Assembly (NCBI GenBank): GCA_013112715.1
Contig: JABFGB010000004.1
Coordinates: 124,001 to 188,000 of the forward strand
Direction: 5' to 3'
Length of the DNA: 64,000 nt
From: Chloroflexota bacterium
GTDB lineage: Bacteria; Chloroflexota; Anaerolineae; Aggregatilineales; J027
A program made the position numbers and the translations under genes. How positions within the stretch are numbered: position 1 is the first letter of the stretch; each line of letters starts with the position of its first letter. The notes beneath the pieces were generated by a model. That model was not told the origin of the DNA. It saw only the letters and a program-made list of their open reading frames with translations, and searched no databases. Below are positions 9,137-17,778 of the stretch, piece by piece.

Positions 9137-10453
9137 CTATTCAGGCAGTTCATAGCCCAAGTCGGCAAGTTGCAATTCCAAGTCTGCCATAGCAGTTGCG
9201 GCATCGGCCTCACCAGTGAGGACAGAGTGAACGGCAGTGAAATATAATTGTGAAACGTCACCATAACCAGAACCGGAGACGGTTGAAGGACGAGCCACCG
9301 CAGCTTCCATGATGGTCTTAAAGAGACTGATGTAGGGCAGTTGTTCCTGAATTTGGGGATCTTCATAAACCGCTGGGCTGACGGGTTGTTCACCACGCAG
9401 TAGGGTGTATTTGACCTGTGCATCATAACCAGTGAAATATTCGACAACGGCGACAGCGGCATCAGGGTTTTCGGAATACTTGGAGACACCTAATTGCCAA
9501 CCACCTAAAGTCGCAGCACTCATCCCAGCTTCACCACCGGGCAGCGGCGAGACACCGAACAAGTCTTTGATGGGGCTGTCATCGGCCTGACCGAGTGGGT
9601 AGGCATAACCCCAGTTACGCATGAAGGCAGCATTACCAGCCTGCCACACACCACGAGCATCTTCTTCTTGGAAGGTGATGACGTTGTCAGGGCTGATGGA
9701 ACCAACCCAAGAGGCAACCTTGTCGAGGATGTTAATTGTGGCTTCGTTGTTGACTTCAATCACCCCCTCTGGGCTGAGGATTGTGCCACCACCGACAGAG
9801 GCCTGCCATTCGAGGGCATCACACGTTAGGCCTTCATAGGCGTTGCCTTGGAAAACAAAACCCCAGAAATCCGGATTACCCGCAGCGCGTTCGCCTTCTT
9901 GAATGGCGGTTGCAGCTGCTTCTAGTTCCTCCCATGTTTGGGGAACTTCGAGGCCATATTTTTCCAATAGATCAGTACGGTAATACAACATTCCAACGCC
10001 AGCAAACCATGGCAGCGCCACCAGACGGCCATCAACGGTGTTGTTGACGATGTTAGAGGGTACAAAGCTGTCTACGGTTTCTTGGCTAACATATTCGTTC
10101 AGGTCAAGCAGGTGTTCAGCAAAAATGCCGGGCCAAATGACGTCAAGTTGATAGACATCAATTTCACTGCTTTGGGCATCAAAGAATTGCTGATACTGAC
10201 CGAGTGTTTCCGTCGAGTCTTGCGGACGGGTGGTCACTTCAACGGTAACATTGGGGCACAGCGCCATAAAATCGTCAGCAAGGGCTTTTACTGCGTCTAA
10301 TTCATTGCCAACAGTGCCAGCAATGACGGTAACTGTAACTTCATCTTCAGTCCGGCAATCGAATGCAGCAGCATCTTGGGCAACTACCCCACGCGGGACG
10401 ATTGCGAAGGCAACCACCGCAACCAAAGCAAAAACTAGCAATTTCTTAAGCAT
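9137..10453 (-). CDS. Extracellular sugar-binding protein, family 1 (trehalose/maltose type)
   Basis: 438 residues. A Sec signal peptide (about 1-25, KKLLVFALVAVVAFAI core) is followed by a family 1 solute-binding fold. Family marks include LPWFAGVGMLYYRTDLLEKYG, the WEELEAAATAIQEGERAAG helix and YEGLTCDALEWQASVGGG. The last resembles trehalose/maltose-type binding proteins (ThuE/LpqY-like); substrate is therefore an inference. The signal peptide lacks a clear lipobox Cys at the cleavage site, so how a cell with one membrane would retain it is unclear. It is the first gene of the transporter operon, with AGGAAAGG 8 nt before the ATG. The LacI-type regulator lies upstream on the same strand. 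Confidence 0.95.
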   Translation of the reverse strand: MLKKLLVFALVAVVAFAIVPRGVVAQDAAAFDCRTEDEVTVTVIAGTVGNELDAVKALADDFMALCPNVTVEVTTRPQDSTETLGQYQQFFDAQSSEIDVYQLDVIWPGIFAEHLLDLNEYVSQETVDSFVPSNIVNNTVDGRLVALPWFAGVGMLYYRTDLLEKYGLEVPQTWEELEAAATAIQEGERAAGNPDFWGFVFQGNAYEGLTCDALEWQASVGGGTILSPEGVIEVNNEATINILDKVASWVGSISPDNVITFQEEDARGVWQAGNAAFMRNWGYAYPLGQADDSPIKDLFGVSPLPGGEAGMSAATLGGWQLGVSKYSENPDAAVAVVEYFTGYDAQVKYTLLRGEQPVSPAVYEDPQIQEQLPYISLFKTIMEAAVARPSTVSGSGYGDVSQLYFTAVHSVLTGEADAATAMADLELQLADLGYELPE

Positions 10454-10612
10454 GTCTAAAACCTTTCCTCTCTTGCTCTGTCAGATTGTCATAAAACTGT
10501 TCAAAATAGGTTCGCTGCAGGGCAGGCGACCTTCCGCTATTGACACCCCAACGATAGTTTAACACGTCGTCCGATATGCAACCCTCCTTTGACTAGATTC
10601 GCTTAAGCTCTC

Positions 10613-10631
10613 AAAACAATCCATTGGATTG
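10613..10631 (-). terminator. Probable terminator of the LacI-type regulator gene
   Basis: On the minus strand CAATCC-AAT-GGATTG (6-bp perfect stem, 3-nt loop) is followed by TTTT. It lies 38 nt after the stop at 10669. The stem is short, so efficiency is uncertain. Confidence 0.5.
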
Positions 10632-10668
10632 GGAAGTATTCACGTCTAATTTTTGACCTCTAGCCTGT

Positions 10669-11691
10669 TTATGCAGTGGCTCGTTCAATAACGGTGAGAG
10701 CCAACTCCACATGCCAATGATCCGGCTTAAAACTGCCAGTTTTTAATCGTTCAAGCATATACTGCGCCCCAAGTTCACCACTGTGAAAAAGCTGTTGATT
10801 GACGGTTGTGAGACGCATATAACTGGCGGCCTTGACATCATCAAATCCGATGACAGCCACATCATCCGGGCATTTCATCCCCAACTTATCTATCGCGGCT
10901 TGCACGCCAAAAGCTAATGTATCGTAAGCTGCAAAAATGGCGGTGGGGCGATTTGGCACTGACAAGATGTGAAGGGCCTGTTCGCAAGCGGAGTATTCAT
11001 TAGGAGCCCCAAACTGATACCACGCATCGTTAATAGGTAAACCCGCTTCGAGCAGCATGTCCTTCATACCCTTAAATCGCCGTTGGCTGCTAGTAAAACC
11101 CGATTCGTTTTCAAAGGCACTTTCGATCACATGCCCGACGAAGCCGATTTTGCGATGGCCCTTCCTAATAAGGTATTCGGCAGCCATCCGTCCACCTGCC
11201 ACATTGTCAATAAAAATGTGGGGATAGTAATCCTGCGGATCATGGTCAACCGCAATCAATGGCAACTTAAGGTTCATGCGGCGGAGTTCTTCATGGGTGA
11301 AGGTTTGGAGCAGGAATGAGAGTACAATCAAACCATCAACCGCAACCTGTGCGCCAATTTCACGCAATTTCCGTTGGGTTTGCTGTGGATGTCGAATGCT
11401 GTAGAGCACCAAATCATAATCGTGGTGATCTAATACATCTTGAATACCCGCAAGGCGTTCCACAAATGAAGGGTAAGTGAGGAAGGGAGTGATGACACCG
11501 ACAGTGGAAGTTTTTCCGCCAGAGAGTTGGCGTGCGGCTTTGTTTGGACTAAAGCCGAGTTCGGCTATCGCTTCAAGGACTTTTTGGCGCGTACCAGCAG
11601 CAACCTGTGGACTGCCATTAATCACCCTTGAGACAGTTCCAACTCCTACCCCTGCTCTTTGGGCAACGTCTCTAATCGTTGGTGTTCTCAT
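10669..11691 (-). CDS. LacI-family transcriptional repressor of the sugar ABC operon
   Basis: 340 residues from the ATG at 11691. The N-terminal HTH (TIRDVAQRAGVGVGTVSRVING) and hinge helix (FSPNKAARQLSGG) are textbook LacI/GalR. A periplasmic-binding-protein-like sensor domain follows (about 60-335), with TSTVGVITPFL, ADGLIVLSF-like strands and the DDVAVIGFDDV signature. The frame continues upstream to 11778, but that extension runs through the operator and promoter, so 11691 is the start. The gene precedes the binding protein and permeases and probably controls their expression in response to a sugar. Two palindromic operators lie at its own promoter, which indicates autoregulation. No copy of that operator is visible directly upstream of the binding protein gene. 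Confidence 0.95.
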   Translation of the reverse strand: MRTPTIRDVAQRAGVGVGTVSRVINGSPQVAAGTRQKVLEAIAELGFSPNKAARQLSGGKTSTVGVITPFLTYPSFVERLAGIQDVLDHHDYDLVLYSIRHPQQTQRKLREIGAQVAVDGLIVLSFLLQTFTHEELRRMNLKLPLIAVDHDPQDYYPHIFIDNVAGGRMAAEYLIRKGHRKIGFVGHVIESAFENESGFTSSQRRFKGMKDMLLEAGLPINDAWYQFGAPNEYSACEQALHILSVPNRPTAIFAAYDTLAFGVQAAIDKLGMKCPDDVAVIGFDDVKAASYMRLTTVNQQLFHSGELGAQYMLERLKTGSFKPDHWHVELALTVIERATA

Positions 11692-11721
11692 AAAAAAATC
11701 TTTGGTACTATTTTTTGATTC

Positions 11722-11739
11722 TTTGGAAACGTTTCCAAA
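11722..11739. promoter_or_regulatory. LacI-family operator O1 (perfect 18-bp palindrome)
   Basis: TTTGGAAACGTTTCCAAA is fully palindromic with the central CG typical of LacI/GalR operators. Its centre is 34 bp (about three helical turns) from the centre of O2, and it covers about +5 to +22 of the predicted repressor transcript. Confidence 0.85.
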
Positions 11740-11749
11740 TACTTTCCAT

Positions 11750-11778
11750 AGTATATCTGGAAACGTTTCCATTGTCAA
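11750..11778 (-). promoter_or_regulatory. Promoter of the LacI-family repressor gene
   Basis: On the minus strand TTGACA (+ strand 11773-11778) is separated by exactly 17 nt from TATACT (+ strand 11750-11755). This is a near-consensus sigma-70 promoter with operator O2 inside the spacer and O1 just downstream of the expected start site. Confidence 0.8.
11758..11771. promoter_or_regulatory. LacI-family operator O2 (14-bp palindrome within promoter spacer)
   Basis: TGGAAACGTTTCCA is a perfect palindrome and shares its 14-bp core with O1. It lies entirely between the -35 and -10 elements of the repressor promoter, so bound repressor would exclude RNA polymerase. It is also 14 bp upstream of a TTGACA on the plus strand that faces the kinase gene at 11857. 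Confidence 0.85.
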
Positions 11779-11856
11779 ATTCTGTTGACAATTTGTCTAC
11801 AAATGCTTTTATCACTACACTTGAGGATAGCTTATGTAAGGGTATAAACTTATTCC

Positions 11857-14800
11857 ATGACTGAAGCGCCGTTTCCTCCGATAACCACTGGGCAGACCAT
11901 CAAAGGCTATGAATTGGAATACGTGATTGGCAAGGGTGGTTTTGCCGTTGTCTATCGCGCCTATCAGCGGCTGGTGGAACGTGAAGTGGCTGTCAAGATT
12001 TTCGACCCTCAGTTTGCCAACCACCCCAATTTCATCCGCCGCTTTGAACTAGAAGCCCAAATCATTGCCCAATTGGAGCACCTCCATATCGTGCCGTTGT
12101 ACGACTATTGGCGCGAACCGAACGCCGCTTATATCGTGATGCGGCTGTTTAAGGGAGGCAACCTAAGCGAGTCTATCCAGAAAAATTCATGGGGGTTGGT
12201 TGCCGCTGCCCGGCTCCTCAATCAAGTCGCTGCTGCCTTGTCGCATACCCATCGCAAAGGGGTGGTTCATCTTGACCTCAAGCCCTCCAATATTCTGTTG
12301 GATGACGAGAACAATGCCTATTTAGCGGATTTTGGTATTGCCAAGAAGTTGGTGAGTAAGGTGGATGCTGCCCAAGAAGAGGGCCTGTTCGGTTCACCTG
12401 CCTACATGTCGCCGGAGCAGATTCGTGGCGAAGTTATTACACCACAAGCCGATATTTATAGTCTGGGTGTGTTGTTGTTTGAGGTGCTGACCCGTCAATT
12501 GCCCTTTGATGAACTGACCGATACAGCTTTGATGGATCGGCATTTGTTCGACCCCCTGCCTGCGGTCAATGAAATACGTAATGAGCTACCCCCACTGGTT
12601 AATGAAGTGATTCAACGGGCGACGGCCAAAAAACTAGATGTGCGCTATAGCGATGTAGTGAGTTTTGCGGCGGACTTTACACGGGTGGTCGAATCGGTAG
12701 AAGGAGTTCAAATTGCTTCTGGCGGTGGCAGAATTAGCGAAAATCCCGGCAGGCCACGTGGACAGACGGTCAAGTTTGGCCCAACGACGGAGGTATCGCG
12801 TAAAACGCAAATTATTACCCCCATCATTTCCCCACCCAATCCCTACAAAGGGTTACGCCCCTTTATGGAGACTGATGCGGGGATTTTTTATGGGCGCGAA
12901 AAAACCCTTCAGCGGATTTTGCAGCGGTTAATTGAGGATGGCCCCTATAAACGCTTTTTGGCAATCGTGGGAGCGAGTGGTAGTGGAAAATCGAGTATTG
13001 TCAATGCAGGGTTAATTCCAGCCCTCCATCGAGGCGATTTGACAGGTTCGGAAAATTGGTTTGTCACGCGCATGACCCCCGGCAACAATCCCCTGCGTCG
13101 GCTAGAAATGGCTTTATTGAGCATCGCATTTGGCGAAAGCGATTGGATTAGTAACCGCCTACACGAAAGCCCACAAGGGTTGGTGGAAGTCGTAGCCGAC
13201 ATCATGACCGAGGGCGATGAATTGGTCTTGGTGATAGACCAATTTGAGGAAGTTTTTACCCAAGCGGATGATCCCCAGCAGCAAGCCCATTTTCTACGCA
13301 ATCTCTTGGCGGCGGTACATGCTCCCGACAGTCGGGTGCGGGTGATGATCGTCTTACGTGCTGATTTTTATGACCGCCCCCTGCTCTATCCCGGATTTGG
13401 TGATTTGCTACGTGACCGCACGGAAATCATCCTGCCCTTGCAAGCCCACGAACTTGAAAGCACGATTATCAAACCTGCCGAGCAAGTGGGGTTAAAGGTC
13501 GAAGCCGATCTAGTTGCGGCGATGGTGAACGATGTAAGCCAACAGGCTGGGGCACTGCCACTGCTGCAATATACGCTGACCGAACTTTTTGAACAGCGTG
13601 AAGGGCGCGTGTTGACCTATGCCGCCTATCAAAAAGGGGATGGCATTTCCGGGGCGTTGTCACGGCGGGCGGATGAACTCTATGAAAAGCAGACTATTAC
13701 AGGACGGGAGACTATCCGTCAGCTTTTTTTACGCTTGGTAACGGTTGGCGAAGGTGTGGAGGATACCCGTCGGCGGGTGCGTTGGAGCGAATTAACGTCC
13801 ATCGCCCCAACTAAAACCCATCCATTGTGGGCGGTATTGGAAGAGTATGGCAAATATCGCCTGCTGACTTTTGACCATGACCCGATTACCCGTGAGCCAA
13901 CAGTTGAGGTCGCACATGAAGCCCTGATTCGCACATGGGAGCGGCTGCATCAGTGGATTGAGGAAAATCGGCAGAATCTGATTATCCAGCGACGCCTTGC
14001 TACCGCTGCCCTTGAATGGCACACCAACGGACAAGAGCCGGGTTATCTTGCCAGCGGCGCACGTTTGGCCCAATTTGAGTTGCTGGCGGATGAGCGATTT
14101 ATTATATTGACCGACCATGAAAAAGCCTATCTCGCCGCTAGTGTCCAATCTCGCCGACAGGCCAAACGGCGGGGACAACTATTTGTGGCAGGGTTGATGG
14201 TGTTTTCGGTGGTGGCGCTGGTGTTGGCAGGTTTGGCATGGACGGCCCAACGTCAAGCGCAACATGCCGAGGCGACGGCTGTCTTTGACCGGAATCGCGC
14301 CAACCGAGAGGCCACTATTGCCCGTTCGCGTGAATTGGCTTCGACAGCACTGAATCATGCTGACCGATTGGATTTAGCGCTGTTATTGAGCCTCGAAAGT
14401 GGACGGGCCGCCGATACGTTTGAATCACGCAGCAGCCTCCTCACACTCTTACAATCCAATGCACGCCTGCTGACTTTTCTGCATGGGCATAGCGAACGGG
14501 TACGAGATGTGGTGTTTAGTCCTGATGGGCAATTATTGGCTTCCGCTGGTCAAGATGGGCGGATTACTTTGTGGGATGCCACAACCCATCAACCCATCCA
14601 TGAATTAGTGGGCATGACGGGGGCCGTCAATGCGGTTGCTTTTAGCCCGGATGGTCTGATATTGGCGTCGGGCGGAACCGATGCACTAGTGCATCTTTGG
14701 GATGTACAGACAGGTGAACGTATCGGTGAATCATTACCCGGCCATACCGATTCGATATGGCGGATGGCGTTCAGTCCTGATGGCAAAATTCTAGCAACGG

Positions 14801-16359
14801 CTAGTCAAGATCAGACCATCATCTTGTGGGATATAGGAACGCGGCAGGTCATCGGTAGGCCATTAACAGGTCATAGTGACGCGGTGTACGATGTTGCCTT
14901 TAGTCCGGATGGTCGGCTTATTGCTTCGGGGAGTGCGGATGGTACAGTGCGACTGTGGGACGCTGCAACAGGTGAGGCCGTTGGAGAACCCCTGACGGGT
15001 CATACCAATTGGGTGTGGAGCGTGGCGTTTAGCCCGGATGGTCAACGGTTGGTGTCGGGCAGTGCGGATACCACCCTAATCATTTGGGATGTGGCGACAT
15101 GGGAAGCCTTACGCCAGATTTCTACCGGTCATACTGGGTGGGTGCGGAGTGTGGCGTTTAGTCCCGATGGTCAGATGATCGTCTCAGGCAGTGCCGATGG
15201 AACGCTGCGATTATGGTCAGCCGAAAATGGGGAATTAATCGCCCCACCCCTGACGGGCCATCAAGATGCAGTGTGGCGGGTATCCTTTAGCCCAGATGGG
15301 TCGCTGTTAGCCTCGGCCAGTGCGGATAAAACCCTTATTTTGTGGGACATCCACCAGCAAGTACCTTTAAGGCCACACGTTTTTGATACGGCTGATTCGG
15401 CCTCGGCGGTGACGTTTAGCCCGGATGGTCAGTGGATGGCAGTCGGGGGCAGTTCCGGCGTATGGTTATGGAAGGTGGACTCCGACAGCGATCCAATTGT
15501 GTTGGAAGGGCATCTCGGCCCGGTCACGAGCGTGGCGTTTAGCCCTAATGGTCAAATATTGGCCTCTGGCAGCGCCGACCAGACAGTCATATTGTGGGAC
15601 ATGGCGACCCACCAACCCATTGGGGAGCCATTGCTGGGTCATAGTGATGTCGTGTTTGGAATAGCTTTTAGCCCCGACGGGCAATTATTGGCATCGGGGA
15701 GTGATGACGGCACCGTTATTTTGTGGGCTGTGGCGACGCATCAACCGCTGGGTGAGCCACTGAAAGGCCATACGGACGGTGTTATGGGTGTGGCCTTCAG
15801 TCCCGATGGCCGGGTGTTGGCAAGTGCCAGTCGTGACCATACAGTGGTTTTGTGGGATGTGACGACACATCAACCGATAGGTGAACCTCTGACGGGCCAT
15901 ACGGCAGAAGTGACCGCCGTCGCCTTTAGCCCTGACGGGAAATTGTTAGCCAGTGCCAGTCGGGATAATACGATTCGGCTGTGGGATGTAGCGACTCGTC
16001 AAGTCGTGCGCCAACCCTTCACCGCGCATGTCCATTGGGTGTTGAGTTTGGCCTTTAGCCCCGATGGACAATGGTTGGTATCTGGCAGCCGCGATACCAG
16101 CGTTATTTGGTGGAATATTGAGACGGGTCAGCCGATGGGTCAGCCATTTTTTACCCAGCAGGGATGGGTGAATGGGGTAGCTTTTAGCTCGGATGGGTCT
16201 CGTCTGGCAAGTGTGACGGATAACGGTAAGGTGTTGCTATGGGAGGCCGATTTACAGGCATGGCAAACACGGGCCTGTCAAATTGCCAACCGCAATCTGA
16301 GTCATGAAGAATGGGCGCGTTATTTCCCCGCTGCTGATTACCATGTGACGTGCCCCTAA
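11857..16359 (+). CDS. Ser/Thr protein kinase - nSTAND ATPase - TM - 14 WD40 repeats
   Basis: 1500 residues. Kinase domain about 20-285: Gly loop GKGGFAVVY, Lys47 in VAVKIF, catalytic HLDLKPSNIL (Leu replaces Arg of HRD), DFGIAK and SPAYMSPEQ. STAND-type NTPase about 335-700: FYGREKTL, Walker A GASGSGKSS near 371, Walker B LVLVIDQFEEVF near 456, then a winged-helix-like region. One hydrophobic segment at about 773-797. Fourteen WD40 repeats from about 873 to 1460, enough for two seven-bladed propellers, most with the AFSPDG..LASGS core. If the single hydrophobic segment spans the membrane, the propellers are outside and the kinase/ATPase inside. nSTAND proteins act as ATP-driven signalling switches. 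The next gene, an exported SH3/FecR-like protein, follows after 18 nt. A poor ribosome-binding site precedes the ATG. Confidence 0.95.
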   Translation: MTEAPFPPITTGQTIKGYELEYVIGKGGFAVVYRAYQRLVEREVAVKIFDPQFANHPNFIRRFELEAQIIAQLEHLHIVPLYDYWREPNAAYIVMRLFKGGNLSESIQKNSWGLVAAARLLNQVAAALSHTHRKGVVHLDLKPSNILLDDENNAYLADFGIAKKLVSKVDAAQEEGLFGSPAYMSPEQIRGEVITPQADIYSLGVLLFEVLTRQLPFDELTDTALMDRHLFDPLPAVNEIRNELPPLVNEVIQRATAKKLDVRYSDVVSFAADFTRVVESVEGVQIASGGGRISENPGRPRGQTVKFGPTTEVSRKTQIITPIISPPNPYKGLRPFMETDAGIFYGREKTLQRILQRLIEDGPYKRFLAIVGASGSGKSSIVNAGLIPALHRGDLTGSENWFVTRMTPGNNPLRRLEMALLSIAFGESDWISNRLHESPQGLVEVVADIMTEGDELVLVIDQFEEVFTQADDPQQQAHFLRNLLAAVHAPDSRVRVMIVLRADFYDRPLLYPGFGDLLRDRTEIILPLQAHELESTIIKPAEQVGLKVEADLVAAMVNDVSQQAGALPLLQYTLTELFEQREGRVLTYAAYQKGDGISGALSRRADELYEKQTITGRETIRQLFLRLVTVGEGVEDTRRRVRWSELTSIAPTKTHPLWAVLEEYGKYRLLTFDHDPITREPTVEVAHEALIRTWERLHQWIEENRQNLIIQRRLATAALEWHTNGQEPGYLASGARLAQFELLADERFIILTDHEKAYLAASVQSRRQAKRRGQLFVAGLMVFSVVALVLAGLAWTAQRQAQHAEATAVFDRNRANREATIARSRELASTALNHADRLDLALLLSLESGRAADTFESRSSLLTLLQSNARLLTFLHGHSERVRDVVFSPDGQLLASAGQDGRITLWDATTHQPIHELVGMTGAVNAVAFSPDGLILASGGTDALVHLWDVQTGERIGESLPGHTDSIWRMAFSPDGKILATASQDQTIILWDIGTRQVIGRPLTGHSDAVYDVAFSPDGRLIASGSADGTVRLWDAATGEAVGEPLTGHTNWVWSVAFSPDGQRLVSGSADTTLIIWDVATWEALRQISTGHTGWVRSVAFSPDGQMIVSGSADGTLRLWSAENGELIAPPLTGHQDAVWRVSFSPDGSLLASASADKTLILWDIHQQVPLRPHVFDTADSASAVTFSPDGQWMAVGGSSGVWLWKVDSDSDPIVLEGHLGPVTSVAFSPNGQILASGSADQTVILWDMATHQPIGEPLLGHSDVVFGIAFSPDGQLLASGSDDGTVILWAVATHQPLGEPLKGHTDGVMGVAFSPDGRVLASASRDHTVVLWDVTTHQPIGEPLTGHTAEVTAVAFSPDGKLLASASRDNTIRLWDVATRQVVRQPFTAHVHWVLSLAFSPDGQWLVSGSRDTSVIWWNIETGQPMGQPFFTQQGWVNGVAFSSDGSRLASVTDNGKVLLWEADLQAWQTRACQIANRNLSHEEWARYFPAADYHVTCP

Positions 16360-16377
16360 ATGTCAAAAGGGTGGGCT

Positions 16378-17778
16378 ATGTCTCTGCAAAAATGGATAGG
16401 TTTGTTGGGCGTGGTACTGTTGATACCTGCTTCGGCACAGGCACAGGGCGATACCGATTGTCCTCAGATTGTGCAAACGGCCTTTGTGTTGACCACCGCC
16501 AATTGTGATGTCCTCGAACGCAACCAAGCCTGTTATGGGCATTTGGTCTTGGATGCCGAAGCGCAAGCAGGTTATCCCAATTTTAGCTTTGACGAGCCGG
16601 GAGATGTGGTCAATGTGGTTGAAGTCAAGAGTTTGCGATTGAGCGCAATGGACGAAAATACCGGGGCGTGGGGCGTGGCGATGATTAAAATACAGGCCGA
16701 TTTGGAACAGGCTACCCCGCAAGATGTCACCTTTTTGATGTTTGGCAACGTCGCGCTGGATAACGCCACCCAATTATTGCCTGTCACCGCCATTTCGGAA
16801 GCGAATATTCGCAGCGAACCGAGTACCGTCAGTCCGATTTTGGAAACGTTAACCGCAGGTGATGTTGTTACGGCCAGTGGGCGGCTTGCTGATAGTTCGT
16901 GGCTGCGGGTGCTGGTGCCGGGTCAACCTGATCAGGCGGGGTGGGTGTTTGTGGAGTTGGTCAGTGCCGAAACTGATATTGAGGCTTTGCCTATTGTTGA
17001 CCCTACTAATTTTGCTGAAACCCCGTCCGGCCCGCAATATGGCCCGATGCAGGCCTTTTATTTTCAAACGGGGACGGATGATGCGGGATGCCCCGAAGCC
17101 CCCAACAGCGGTTTGTTGATTCAAACACCCGAAGGCGTCGCAGAAGTCACTATTTTGACCAATGAGGTGGATATCCAACTCAGCGGAACGGCCTATTTAC
17201 AGGCACAGGCGGGCGGCGAGATGGCGGTCAATGTTGTGGAAGGGTCGGCCCAAGTCACTTCTAATGGCACGACCCGCACAGCAGTCGCAGGCACGAGTGT
17301 CAGTGTACCAATGAGTGAGAATCTTGCTCCATCCGATGTTCCCAGCCCACCCGAACCCTATGACGAAAATAATGTGCAAAGCCTGCCGACCAATATCCTT
17401 GATCGGCCCGTGACTGTTCCTCCACCATTGGAAATACAGCCGGGTATCCCACTGGATGGAGAATGGCAGTTCGCGTGGGGCGTAGAGGACATGACCTGCC
17501 CCGATGGGACGGTGATTTCGTTTGAAGGGGCAGGCCTCAACAGTGTCACAATTCAAGATTCCGGCGCATCTTTGATTTTAAGCATTGGTGAGTTTACACG
17601 GCTTGCGGAGGGGCAGTATCGGCGTATCTATACCGATGATACTGGGAATTTGCATCGGGATACGCTGCAAGTCGAGGGACCAGACTTGATTAGCGGAGAG
17701 GCCGTCATTGAATTTTCCGAATTGGACTGTACCCTGACCGTGCCGTTTAGCCTACTGCTGCTGCGTCGTCCGTCTTAA
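16378..17778 (+). CDS. Exported protein with SH3-like and FecR-like domains
   Basis: 466 residues. The signal peptide (about 1-23) ends ASAQAQ. A bacterial SH3 type 3 domain lies at about 138-195 (SEANIRSEPSTVSPILETL, then WLRVL and GWVFVELV). A FecR-like stretch follows (LIQTPEGVAEVTILTNEV, VNVVEGSAQVTSNGTTRTA), then a C-terminal beta-rich region with paired Cys. I chose the ATG at 16378, preceded by AAAGGGTGGG; an ATG at 16360 directly after the upstream stop lacks a ribosome-binding site. Its position 18 nt after the kinase-STAND-WD40 gene suggests an operon, so it may be an extracytoplasmic partner of those propellers. Its 3' end overlaps the convergent surface protein gene by 27 nt. Confidence 0.85.
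   Translation: MSLQKWIGLLGVVLLIPASAQAQGDTDCPQIVQTAFVLTTANCDVLERNQACYGHLVLDAEAQAGYPNFSFDEPGDVVNVVEVKSLRLSAMDENTGAWGVAMIKIQADLEQATPQDVTFLMFGNVALDNATQLLPVTAISEANIRSEPSTVSPILETLTAGDVVTASGRLADSSWLRVLVPGQPDQAGWVFVELVSAETDIEALPIVDPTNFAETPSGPQYGPMQAFYFQTGTDDAGCPEAPNSGLLIQTPEGVAEVTILTNEVDIQLSGTAYLQAQAGGEMAVNVVEGSAQVTSNGTTRTAVAGTSVSVPMSENLAPSDVPSPPEPYDENNVQSLPTNILDRPVTVPPPLEIQPGIPLDGEWQFAWGVEDMTCPDGTVISFEGAGLNSVTIQDSGASLILSIGEFTRLAEGQYRRIYTDDTGNLHRDTLQVEGPDLISGEAVIEFSELDCTLTVPFSLLLLRRPS

Noticed and set aside
14478..16240. Direct repeats suggesting a duplication array
   Set aside because: They are WD40 blades of one reading frame, with about 129-nt periodicity as expected of the domain.
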